64,000 bases of DNA, from assembly GCA_963721115.1 (NCBI GenBank), contig CAVRIA010000005.1, forward strand, positions 248,001 through 312,000. The letters run 5' to 3'. The DNA is from CAVRIA01 sp963721115 (GTDB taxonomy: Bacteria > Desulfobacterota > Binatia > HRBIN30 > CADEER01). Below are positions 37,978 through 45,242 of the stretch, in pieces. The notes under the pieces were generated by a model. It saw only the letters and a program-made list of their open reading frames with translations, was not told the DNA's origin and did not search any database. The translations under genes and the position numbers were made by a program. Numbering within the stretch: the stretch's first letter is position 1; the number at the start of each line of letters is the position of its first letter.

Positions 37978-39945
37978 ATGGAAGACGGCGGCAACGGCGT
38001 TCTCGGTCCCGAGCGGCGCGGCGGACAGGGGCTGGACCACAATCAGGAGGAATCGGGGAATCGCGCCATCCTGGCGCTGTTGCGCGATCCGCAGGTCGCC
38101 GATCAGGTGGATCTGGTCATCACCTGCCGCGGCTCGACCTACGAGGTGTGGGCGGCGCGCGGCCTGGTCCGCTTCCAGAGATTCGCCGCCGATGGCGCCC
38201 CCCGCTTCGAGATCGTCGAGCAAATCGGCGAGAACCCGATCGCGGCGCAGAGCCACGCCGCGGTCGCCACCTGCGGGGAGGAGCTGGCGGCTGCCCGGGC
38301 GTCGGAACATCCGACCGAGGACGTCAACCGCGCCTTCATCGAGCCGTCGCAGCTCACCTACCCGCACGCCTACGAACGAATCGCGCAGCTGTTCGACAGC
38401 CCCTACGCGCCGGACATCGCCGTCAGCCCGAAGTGCTACGCGTTCGGCCTGCAGCCCGGCCAGCACGGAGCGCTCGACGTCGTGCAGTCGCGCGCGCCGC
38501 TCGCCTTCGCCGGACCAGGGATCCGACCCGGCCTCTACGAGACGGCGCCGCGCCACGTCGACATCGCGCCGACGGTTTGCCGCCTGATGGGCTTTCCCTT
38601 CATCGACGGCAAGGACTGGAGCGGGCGGACGGCGACCGAACGAGGCGTGGAGCCGGACGTCTATCTGCGGCGGCAGGACGGGCGGGTGCTGGAAGAGATC
38701 CTCGACCGCGACTCTCCAGCCGCCGAATCGCCCGGCCCCGGCTCGCCGGCGCTGGTCTACTTCGCGATCTTCGACGGCCTGAGCAACTCCGAGCTGCAGT
38801 ACCTGCTGGATCGCAACGACCCGGCGATCGCCAACCTGCGCCGCATTCTCGACCGTGGCGCGCGCTTCCGTTTCGGCTCGACCGTCAACTTCCCGACCAT
38901 CACCTGGCCGAGTCACAGCACGATCTTCACCGGCGCCTGGTGCGGCCATCACGACATCGTCAACCCGACGTACTACGAGCGCGAGACGCGGCGCGCTCTG
39001 GTGCCGCAGGCCGAGGCAATGAGGACGGAGAAGTACCTCGGAGGCGGAGTGGAGACCCTGTACGAAGCGTTCCACCGGGTCCTCGGCCCGGCGGCTTTCA
39101 CGGCCAACATTCACGAGCCGCAGGGGCGCGGCGCCGATCACGCCGCCCTGGAAGGCCGCGTCGTCGGCCCGCGAGACCGCCTCAAGGCCCTGACCGCGGA
39201 GTACGCGGCGGAGATCAGCCCCCGCTACCAGGCGGAGGGACACGAAGCGGTCTACCGCGAGGCGGTCCTCGACTCGCGCGGCATGGCCCAGCTGATGGTC
39301 CTGTTCGACGACCCGTCGCACGCGCCGCCGGTGCTCGTCGCTCACGAGTTCACGCTGACCGACGGCGCCGGTCACGGCTACGGCCCGCACGGCGACGGGC
39401 TTCGCACGGCGATCGCGGAGACCGACCGTCGACTCGGCTGCGTCCTCGACATGCTGGAAGCAAAGCGCCTGCTCGAGTCGACCCTGTTCGTCTTCACCAG
39501 CGATCACGGCATGGCCGCGCAGGACGTTTCCCTGAAGGCCGATCCGGCGCGCCATCCCGAGCGCATCGGCATGAAGACAGTCATCGGCGAACCGCTGATC
39601 TGGCTGCGCGACCTCGACGTGCAAGTGGAGATGGCTGCGGACGGACGCACCGCTCGCGTCCTGGTGCTCGACAACGACGCCGACGTTTCAGGGGAGAAGC
39701 CGCCCGTCGCTGGCGCCGAGGTGCTCGTGCAGGGACCGGGCGCCTCCCCGATCGCGAAGGTCTTCACCGACGAGGCGGGCCTGGGCGGGTTCGCCACGCC
39801 GGCGGCCGCGCGGCCCGGAGAGATCGTCCTGGCGGTTCACCATCACGACTACAATCCGCGGCACCTGCGTCTCGACGGCACCAACCTCGCGATCGATCTG
39901 CGAAGCGAGCTGTACGGCGATCTCGCTTTGGATCCTTCGGCCTGA
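37978..39945 (+). CDS. Alkaline phosphatase superfamily protein with tandem half domain
   Basis: The 655-residue protein has a nucleophile region PTITWPSHSTIFTGAWCGHHD (Thr/Ser before PSH as in nucleotide pyrophosphatases/phosphodiesterases) and metal motif SDHGM, so the domain from about residue 255 on is a complete alkaline-phosphatase-superfamily enzyme. The N-terminal 225 residues look like only the C-terminal half of the same fold (QHGALDVVQSRAPLAFAGPGIRPG and HVDIAPTVCRLMG). No signal peptide is seen. The last 90 residues are a small beta domain. Confidence 0.82.
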   Translation: MEDGGNGVLGPERRGGQGLDHNQEESGNRAILALLRDPQVADQVDLVITCRGSTYEVWAARGLVRFQRFAADGAPRFEIVEQIGENPIAAQSHAAVATCGEELAAARASEHPTEDVNRAFIEPSQLTYPHAYERIAQLFDSPYAPDIAVSPKCYAFGLQPGQHGALDVVQSRAPLAFAGPGIRPGLYETAPRHVDIAPTVCRLMGFPFIDGKDWSGRTATERGVEPDVYLRRQDGRVLEEILDRDSPAAESPGPGSPALVYFAIFDGLSNSELQYLLDRNDPAIANLRRILDRGARFRFGSTVNFPTITWPSHSTIFTGAWCGHHDIVNPTYYERETRRALVPQAEAMRTEKYLGGGVETLYEAFHRVLGPAAFTANIHEPQGRGADHAALEGRVVGPRDRLKALTAEYAAEISPRYQAEGHEAVYREAVLDSRGMAQLMVLFDDPSHAPPVLVAHEFTLTDGAGHGYGPHGDGLRTAIAETDRRLGCVLDMLEAKRLLESTLFVFTSDHGMAAQDVSLKADPARHPERIGMKTVIGEPLIWLRDLDVQVEMAADGRTARVLVLDNDADVSGEKPPVAGAEVLVQGPGASPIAKVFTDEAGLGGFATPAAARPGEIVLAVHHHDYNPRHLRLDGTNLAIDLRSELYGDLALDPSA

Positions 39946-39960
39946 AGAAGCGTTCGGAAG

Positions 39961-40098
39961 AGGCTGAGGCTCAGGCAAAGCTTCACGCGGTCTTTCGTAT
40001 CGATCCTCAGGCCTCAGCCTCAGCCTCAGCCGTTGCCTCAGCCTCAGCCGTTGCCCCTGCCTACGAGCCCGAGCGTAGCCGGGCGAGTTCCGGGTCAG
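39961..40098 (+). repeat. Dispersed hexamer-arm element with 39-nt tail, copy A
   Basis: This copy has a left arm of CTCAGG/GAGGCT-type hexamers (about 39961-39976), a spacer, a right arm of CCTCAG hexamers (about 40004-40050) and a 39-nt tail (40060-40098) nearly the same as in copies B and C. The last bases of the tail hold the stop codon of the TrpF-like gene (40095-40097). Within the right arm an 18-nt unit occurs twice. Confidence 0.75.
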
Positions 40099-40769
40099 TC
40101 GAGCCGCACGGACTTCGCCGCGGCGACGAACGTGCGCAGCTTGACGAGGTTGCGCGTGCCGTCGGGATTCTCGATGCCCGTGTGCACGTCGACGGCCCAG
40201 GGTCGCACGGTGCGGACGGCCTCGGCGACGTTGTCCGGCGTCAGGCCCCCGGCGAGGATGACGGGAACGCGAACGCGCTCGACCACCTGGCGACTGATCT
40301 GCCAGTCGTGCACCTTGCCGGTCGCCCCGCCCTGTCCCGTCTCGACGTCGAACGTGTCGAGGATGAGAGCGTCGACCTGCCGCTGCATCGCGACGGCCCC
40401 GGCGATCGCGTTGCGGCCGCCGACGTGCACGACCCGGATCACCTTGAGGTGCGGGAGCCCAACCCTGAGGAGGCGCAGATCGGCGGTCGGAAAGGCGCCG
40501 TGCAGCTGGAGCGTACTGACACCGAGGTAACGGCACAGCTCCACCGCCTCGCGGGCGTTGTCCACGTAGGTGATGCACACGGTGGAGACGAAGGGTGGCA
40601 GCGCGGCGATGATGCTGCGCGCCTTCGCCTCCGTCAGGCCGTCGTGAACGCCCGTCGGCAGGCGCACCGTGAAGCCCAGCGCATCGGCCCCGGCCCGCTC
40701 GGCCTCCCGAGCTTCCTCCAGGGTCGAGACGCCGGCGATCTGAACTCGGACCACGGGCGTCTCCCTCAC
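40095..40769 (-). CDS. TrpF-like protein lacking the catalytic cysteine
   Basis: The 224-residue protein has a TIM-barrel sequence close to phosphoribosylanthranilate isomerase, with LILDTFDVETGQGGATGKVHDW holding the catalytic Asp, and ILAGGLTPDNVAEAVRTVRPWAVDVHTGIE at the phosphate site. The N-terminal motif that in TrpF carries the general acid/base Cys (KICG) reads VQIAG instead. The SPR region is replaced by RLPTGVHDGLTE. No other trp genes are nearby. It may be a paralogue with a different role. Confidence 0.78.
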   Translation of the reverse strand: MRETPVVRVQIAGVSTLEEAREAERAGADALGFTVRLPTGVHDGLTEAKARSIIAALPPFVSTVCITYVDNAREAVELCRYLGVSTLQLHGAFPTADLRLLRVGLPHLKVIRVVHVGGRNAIAGAVAMQRQVDALILDTFDVETGQGGATGKVHDWQISRQVVERVRVPVILAGGLTPDNVAEAVRTVRPWAVDVHTGIENPDGTRNLVKLRTFVAAAKSVRLD

Positions 40770-40984
40770 TTCCCCTCCGAAAATCGTGCAGAGTCGGCAT
40801 TCGCGAGCTTGGAGTCGACGCTGATTCGAACCATGAGCCGTCCTTCCCGTGTACGACCTCCGTATTGTCCGGTCGTCGGGCCGTCAAGGACGCGACGACG
40901 GATGGGATCGCAGGCGGCCCCGCTTGGTCCCGCGCGCGCGAGCCTGTATTTGGTCCAATCGGATAGAGTGGAGTCTTCGCCGAC

Positions 40985-41740
40985 ATGACCATGACCTTCA
41001 TCACCGGGGCGTCCTCCGGCATCGGGAGGAGCCTGGCCCGACGCCTCGCCGGCGGCGAAGCAGTGGCGCTCGCCGCCCGGCGCAGAGAGCTGCTCGACAC
41101 GCTGGTCGAAGAGATCGAGCGCTCGGGGGGCCGCGCCCTGGCGATCGCCTGCGACGTCACCGACCGGCAGGCCGTTCGCGACGCGGTTCGGCACGCCGAG
41201 GATCGCCTCGGTCCGGCGACGAGGCTGGTCGCCAATGCCGGTGGAGGCGAGCCGACGAATGTCGACGACTTCACCGCCGCCCACATTGCCGCCGTCGTCG
41301 ACCTCAACCTGATCGGCGTCGCCAACTGCATCGAGGCCGTCCTGCCCGGCATGCTCGAGCGACGCGCCGGACATCTCGTCGCCATCGGCAGCCTCGCCGC
41401 CTATCGCGGTCTGCCGGGCGCCGCCGCCTACTCCGCCGCCAAGGCGGGCCTGACCAACATGATGGAGAGCCTGCGCATCGACCTGCGCCCGCGCGGCGTC
41501 GACGTCTCCGTCATCGCCCCCGGCTTCGTGCGCGTGAAGCCCGGCAAGAAACGCCGCCCCTTTCAGGTCGAGCTCGAGGACGCCACCCGGATCATCCACC
41601 GGGCCATCCTCGCCCGCCGGTCGTACTACGCCTTCCCCACCTCGCTTCTCACCTTCGTTCGCCTGGGCTGGATCCTTCCCGCCCCCATCTACGACAGGAT
41701 CGTCCGCGGACGTGGGCCGAAAGGCCGGCGGCCGAGCTGA
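40985..41740 (+). CDS. Short-chain dehydrogenase/reductase
   Basis: The 251-residue protein has the Rossmann motif TGASSGIG at the N-terminus, the catalytic Ser in AIGSLAAYRG and the YSAAK motif (Tyr and Lys) thirteen residues later. The C-terminal part is basic (SLLTFVRLGWILPAPIYDRIVRGRG). A Ser-Tyr-Lys classical SDR; substrate and cofactor preference cannot be told. The following cytochrome gene starts 50 nt downstream. Confidence 0.92.
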   Translation: MTMTFITGASSGIGRSLARRLAGGEAVALAARRRELLDTLVEEIERSGGRALAIACDVTDRQAVRDAVRHAEDRLGPATRLVANAGGGEPTNVDDFTAAHIAAVVDLNLIGVANCIEAVLPGMLERRAGHLVAIGSLAAYRGLPGAAAYSAAKAGLTNMMESLRIDLRPRGVDVSVIAPGFVRVKPGKKRRPFQVELEDATRIIHRAILARRSYYAFPTSLLTFVRLGWILPAPIYDRIVRGRGPKGRRPS

Positions 41741-41789
41741 AACGATCTTGCGCGATCGAGGATACTCGGGTCAGGTAGCGGTCAAGACG

Positions 41790-44132
41790 ATGCGTTCCAC
41801 GATCTTCGGAATCGCCGCCCGGCCAACGGTTGCCTTTCTGCTCCTGTGCATCGTGGCCGCTACCTGCGCGGCCGCAAAGACTCCCGATCGTTCCGCCGCA
41901 CAACCGCCTCCCACCCCGAGCGCGGAGAGCCCGACCTATGTAACCCGAGGCGAGTGCATCGGCTGCCATCCAAAGGAAGCGCGGCTGTGGTCGGGCTCGC
42001 ATCACGACCGCGCCATGGAGAGGGCGGACGACAAGTCGGTGCTCGGCAACTTCGACGGCGCCGAGTTCACCTACTTCGGCATCACCTCGCGCTTCTTCAA
42101 AAAGGACGGCAAGTTCTTCGTCCACACCGACGGACCGGATGGCGCCCTGGCGGACTTCGAGATCGCGTACACCTTCGGCGTCGATCCCCTGCAGCAGTAC
42201 CTCGTCCCTTTCCCGGGTGGCCGCCTGCAATGTCTGACCATCGCCTGGGACTCCCACCCCAAGGCGCAGGGCGGCCAGCGCTGGTTCCACCTCTACCCCG
42301 ACGAGAAGATCTCGCACGGCGATCCCCTGCACTGGACCGCGGCCGAACAGAACTGGAACTTCACCTGCGCCACCTGCCACTCGACCAACCTGAAGAAGAA
42401 CTACGACGCGCGGTCGGACCGCTATGACACGAAGTGGTCGGAGATCGACGTGTCGTGCGAGGCCTGTCACGGGCCCGGCTCGCGCCACGTGGCATGGGCG
42501 AAGGCACACGCGAAGGGGAAGACGGAAGACGGCGGCGACGGACTGCTCGTCCACCTGGCGGAGACGACGGCGGCGCGATGGGTGATGGATCCCAAGACCG
42601 GCAACGCCAGCCTCGCCACGCCGCCGCGAACGAACCAGATCGAAGTCTGCGCTCCGTGTCACTCGCGCCGCAGCGCCATCTCGGACGACTTCACTCCCGG
42701 CCAGCCGCTGCTCGACTCCTACCTGCCGGTGCTCCTGACTCCCGGGCTCTACCACGCCGACGGTCAGATCGAGGGCGAGGTGTACGAGTACGGGTCGTTT
42801 CTGCAGAGCAAGATGCAGCACAGCGGCGTCGTCTGCAGCGACTGCCACAACCCCCACAGCCTGGCCCTGCGCGCTTCGGGCAACGGCCTGTGCACCCGCT
42901 GCCACGAGGCGACCAAGTACGACGCCAAGAGCCACTACTTCCATCCGCCGGGCTCGCCCGGGTCGACCTGCGTCGGGTGCCACATGCCGACGACGACGTA
43001 CATGGTCGTCGACCCGCGCCGCGATCACAGCCTGCGCATCCCGCGGCCGGACCTGAGCGTGACGCTGGGCACGCCCAACGCCTGCAACAAGTGTCACGCG
43101 GACAAGAGCGCCGAATGGGCCGCGGGCAAGGTTCGCGAGTGGTACGGGCACACCCCCGCCGGCTATCAGACCTACGCCGAGGCGCTCTACGCCGGCCGCA
43201 ACGATTCGCCGCGGGCCGCGGATCTGCTGGCGCGGCTCATCCGGGACGGTTCGCAGCCGGGCCTCGCCCGCGCCACCGCCCTCTCGCTTCTGTCGGGCTA
43301 TCTGACGCCCGCATTGCTCCCGGTGGTGCACGTCGGCCTGAGCGACTCCGATCCGCTGGTTCGCCGGGCCGCGGTCGCTGCCCTGGAGCCGCTGCCGGTG
43401 CCGCAGCGCCTGCCGCTCGCGGGGCCGCTGCTCTCGGATCCGATACGCGCCGTGCGCATCGAGGCGGCGCATCAGCTCGCCGCCGTCTCCGGCGACACCG
43501 TGCCGCCGGCGCTGCGCTCGCAGCTCGATCGCGGTCTGGCGGAGTACGTCGCCGCGCAGGAGGTCGACGCCGACCGACCCGAGTCGCACACCAACCTCGG
43601 CACGTTCTACGCCCAGCGCGGGCGCCGCAAGGAGGCGGAGCTGGAGCTGCGGACGGCGATTCGAATGCGGCCCGATTTCACCCCGGCGTACGTGAACCTG
43701 GCCGACCTCTATCGCATCGAGAAGCGCGACGCCGACGGCGAGCGCGTTCTGCGCCAGGGCCTCGCGGTCGCACCGGACGACGCCGCCCTGCATCACTCCC
43801 TCGGCCTCCTGCTGGTGCGCGAGAAGCACAACCAGGATGCCATCGAGGAGCTGCGCCGCGCCGCGACCCTGGACCCCGCGGACGCGCGCTACGCGTACGT
43901 TCTGGGCATCGCCCTGCACTCGGCGGGCGAGACCTCTTCCGCTCTCGAGACCCTGAAGGCGGCGCACGAGCGCCACCCGGCCGATCAGCAGATCCTATGG
44001 GCGCTGGCGACGATCAGCCGCGACGCCGGGGACAGCGACGCCGCCCGCCGCTGGGCGACCGATCTCGCCGCCCTCGCCCCCGAAGATCCGGCCCCGCGCC
44101 AACTGCTCCAGTCGCTCGGCGCGACGCCGTGA
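41790..44132 (+). CDS. Octaheme c-type cytochrome fused to HEAT-like and TPR repeats
   Basis: The 780-residue exported protein (signal peptide about residues 1-30) has eight CxxCH heme-binding motifs: CIGCH at 56-60, then CATCH, CEACH, CAPCH, CSDCH, CTRCH, CVGCH and CNKCH. After about residue 380 it continues with HEAT-like units (LARATALSLLSGYL, VRRAAVAALEPL) and three or more TPR units (AELELRTAIRMRPDFTPAYVNLADLYR). The combination suggests a periplasmic electron-transfer or assembly protein. I choose the ATG at 41790. Confidence 0.88.
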   Translation: MRSTIFGIAARPTVAFLLLCIVAATCAAAKTPDRSAAQPPPTPSAESPTYVTRGECIGCHPKEARLWSGSHHDRAMERADDKSVLGNFDGAEFTYFGITSRFFKKDGKFFVHTDGPDGALADFEIAYTFGVDPLQQYLVPFPGGRLQCLTIAWDSHPKAQGGQRWFHLYPDEKISHGDPLHWTAAEQNWNFTCATCHSTNLKKNYDARSDRYDTKWSEIDVSCEACHGPGSRHVAWAKAHAKGKTEDGGDGLLVHLAETTAARWVMDPKTGNASLATPPRTNQIEVCAPCHSRRSAISDDFTPGQPLLDSYLPVLLTPGLYHADGQIEGEVYEYGSFLQSKMQHSGVVCSDCHNPHSLALRASGNGLCTRCHEATKYDAKSHYFHPPGSPGSTCVGCHMPTTTYMVVDPRRDHSLRIPRPDLSVTLGTPNACNKCHADKSAEWAAGKVREWYGHTPAGYQTYAEALYAGRNDSPRAADLLARLIRDGSQPGLARATALSLLSGYLTPALLPVVHVGLSDSDPLVRRAAVAALEPLPVPQRLPLAGPLLSDPIRAVRIEAAHQLAAVSGDTVPPALRSQLDRGLAEYVAAQEVDADRPESHTNLGTFYAQRGRRKEAELELRTAIRMRPDFTPAYVNLADLYRIEKRDADGERVLRQGLAVAPDDAALHHSLGLLLVREKHNQDAIEELRRAATLDPADARYAYVLGIALHSAGETSSALETLKAAHERHPADQQILWALATISRDAGDSDAARRWATDLAALAPEDPAPRQLLQSLGATP

Positions 44133-44371
44133 GGCGCGCCCGGCTTCCGAGACTTCCCTGCAGACCTCAACTCATCGGTGTCCGAGGTGTCGGCGCTTTC
44201 GGGACGTAGCGGCGAGTTGGACGAGTTGATACCGGCGACACCTTGACCCCCGGTCGGTGAACGATGCAGGCTTCACGGCAGCGAGGAAGGCACGAAGATC
44301 GGCTGCTCCCTTCTCAGCGGCCGTGTGAACTGCGGCCATGTCGAGCGCTTCGGACCCCGCTTCTCCGCGGG

Positions 44372-44662
44372 TCAGCTGGCTTTGAGCAAGGGGGGCGGCA
44401 ATCGAGTCACCCGACTCGACGCCCGGTAGAGATCGACGGCCTTTTGCGCGTTGAGCCAGAATTCCGGCGTGGTTCGGAACGTCGCGCCGAGCTTGAGCGC
44501 CATTTCGGCGGTCACCGACGTCCGCCCGTTGACGACGCGGTTGACAACCTTGAGGTCACAGCCCAGGTGGTCGGCAAGTTGCTTCTGCGTCATCCCGAGC
44601 GGCAGCAAGAATTCCTCCCGCAGGATCTCGCCTGGGCTCGTTGGTTGGCGTCGTCTGGTCAT
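44372..44662 (-). CDS. higA: HigA family antitoxin
   Basis: The 96-residue protein starts MTRRRQPTSPGEILREEFLLPLG and has a helix-turn-helix MTQKQLADHLGCDLKVVNRVVNG, the XRE-type HigA fold that ends TFRTTPEFWLNAQKAVDLY. It would bind the operator at 44972-44990 and neutralise HigB. Its ATG overlaps the higB stop (ATGA at 44659-44662), so the toxin gene comes first as in HigBA systems. Confidence 0.93.
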   Translation of the reverse strand: MTRRRQPTSPGEILREEFLLPLGMTQKQLADHLGCDLKVVNRVVNGRTSVTAEMALKLGATFRTTPEFWLNAQKAVDLYRASSRVTRLPPPLLKAS

Positions 44663-44961
44663 CGGCTTCCTCGGTGATAGTCGCACACGTCCACATCCGC
44701 CGGGCCCGCGGAGGTCCAGCGGAAGATCACTCTCCACTGATCGTTGATTCGGATGCTGTAACGGCCGGCGAGATCTCCCTTCAAGGCCTCGAGGCGGTTC
44801 CCGGGCGGTGAAGCCAGATCGGTCAGCAACTGGGCGTAGGCGAGCATATCGAGCCTTCTGGCAACGATCCGCCCCACACTCGCCCAGCCAGCACCTCTTG
44901 GTGGCCGGCCCGCGGCGAAGAAGCGCTCCACCTTTGGGCTAGCAAAACTCTGGATCGCCAC
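44659..44961 (-). CDS. higB: HigB family toxin (RelE-like mRNA interferase)
   Basis: The 100-residue protein has the RelE/HigB pattern ARRLDMLAYAQLLTDLASPPGNRLEALKGDLAGRYSIRINDQWRVIFRW, which ends DVDVCDYHRGSR. The conserved YSIRINDQWRVIF is the substrate-facing strand. A ribosome-dependent mRNA endonuclease is expected. It starts at a GTG (44959-44961) only a few bases downstream of the promoter, so its mRNA is likely leaderless. It precedes higA. Confidence 0.92.
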   Translation of the reverse strand: MAIQSFASPKVERFFAAGRPPRGAGWASVGRIVARRLDMLAYAQLLTDLASPPGNRLEALKGDLAGRYSIRINDQWRVIFRWTSAGPADVDVCDYHRGSR

Positions 44962-44969
44962 ACCGGGTT

Positions 44970-44998
44970 ACTATACCTCTAAGAGGTATATCACGCAA
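44970..44998 (-). promoter_or_regulatory. higBA promoter with palindromic operator
   Basis: A perfect inverted repeat TATACCTC-TAA-GAGGTATA (44972-44990) overlaps the -10 box TATAGT (44970-44975 on the minus strand). A TTGCGT sequence 17 nt upstream could be the -35 box. HigA or the HigBA complex would bind here and repress its own operon, as in known HigBA systems. Confidence 0.8.
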
Positions 44999-45044
44999 AC
45001 GCCGCCAGGACGTCGACGTCACCCGCGGGGCCGCTTCGCGGCTC

Positions 45045-45159
45045 GGTGAGGCTCAGGCTCAGGCTCAGGCTCAGGCTTGGGCAAGCGAATCCTCAGCCTC
45101 AGCCCGAGCCTTCGCCTGCGCCTACGAACCCGAGCGCAGCCGGGTGAGTTTCAGGTCAG
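45045..45159 (+). repeat. Dispersed hexamer-arm element with 39-nt tail, copy B
   Basis: The left arm is four to five tandem GGCTCA units, followed by a 14-nt spacer and the right arm CCTCAGCCTCAGCCCGAGCC, then CGCCTGCG and the 39-nt tail (45121-45159). The tail hairpin is ACCCG-N8-CGGGT. It lies between the divergent higB and cyclase genes. Confidence 0.78.
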
Positions 45160-45242
45160 GTTCGGCAGGCCCCGCCCCTTATCGCGCCGCACACGCGCGG
45201 AGCGCGTAGATCGGCAGCGCGGTTGGGTATACGGTTCGTGAG

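Noticed and set aside
37909..39624. A 571-codon minus-strand frame over the phosphatase gene
   Set aside because: It is antisense to a domain-bearing gene, and its composition is biased.
40770..40984. Possible small gene or regulatory RNA between the TrpF-like and SDR genes
   Set aside because: No clear frame, hairpin or promoter stands out; it is probably a divergent promoter region.
41649..43976. A 775-codon minus-strand frame over the cytochrome gene
   Set aside because: The plus-strand frame has eight CxxCH motifs and a signal peptide, so the antisense frame is a shadow.
44133..44371. Possible small gene between the cytochrome and higA
   Set aside because: No frame has a start, ribosome binding site or recognisable protein; I see nothing definite in this 239-bp gap.
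45045..45090. Tandem CTCAGG hexamers as a simple microsatellite
   Set aside because: They occur with complementary hexamers, a spacer and a shared 39-nt tail in three places, so this is a structured element and not only slippage.
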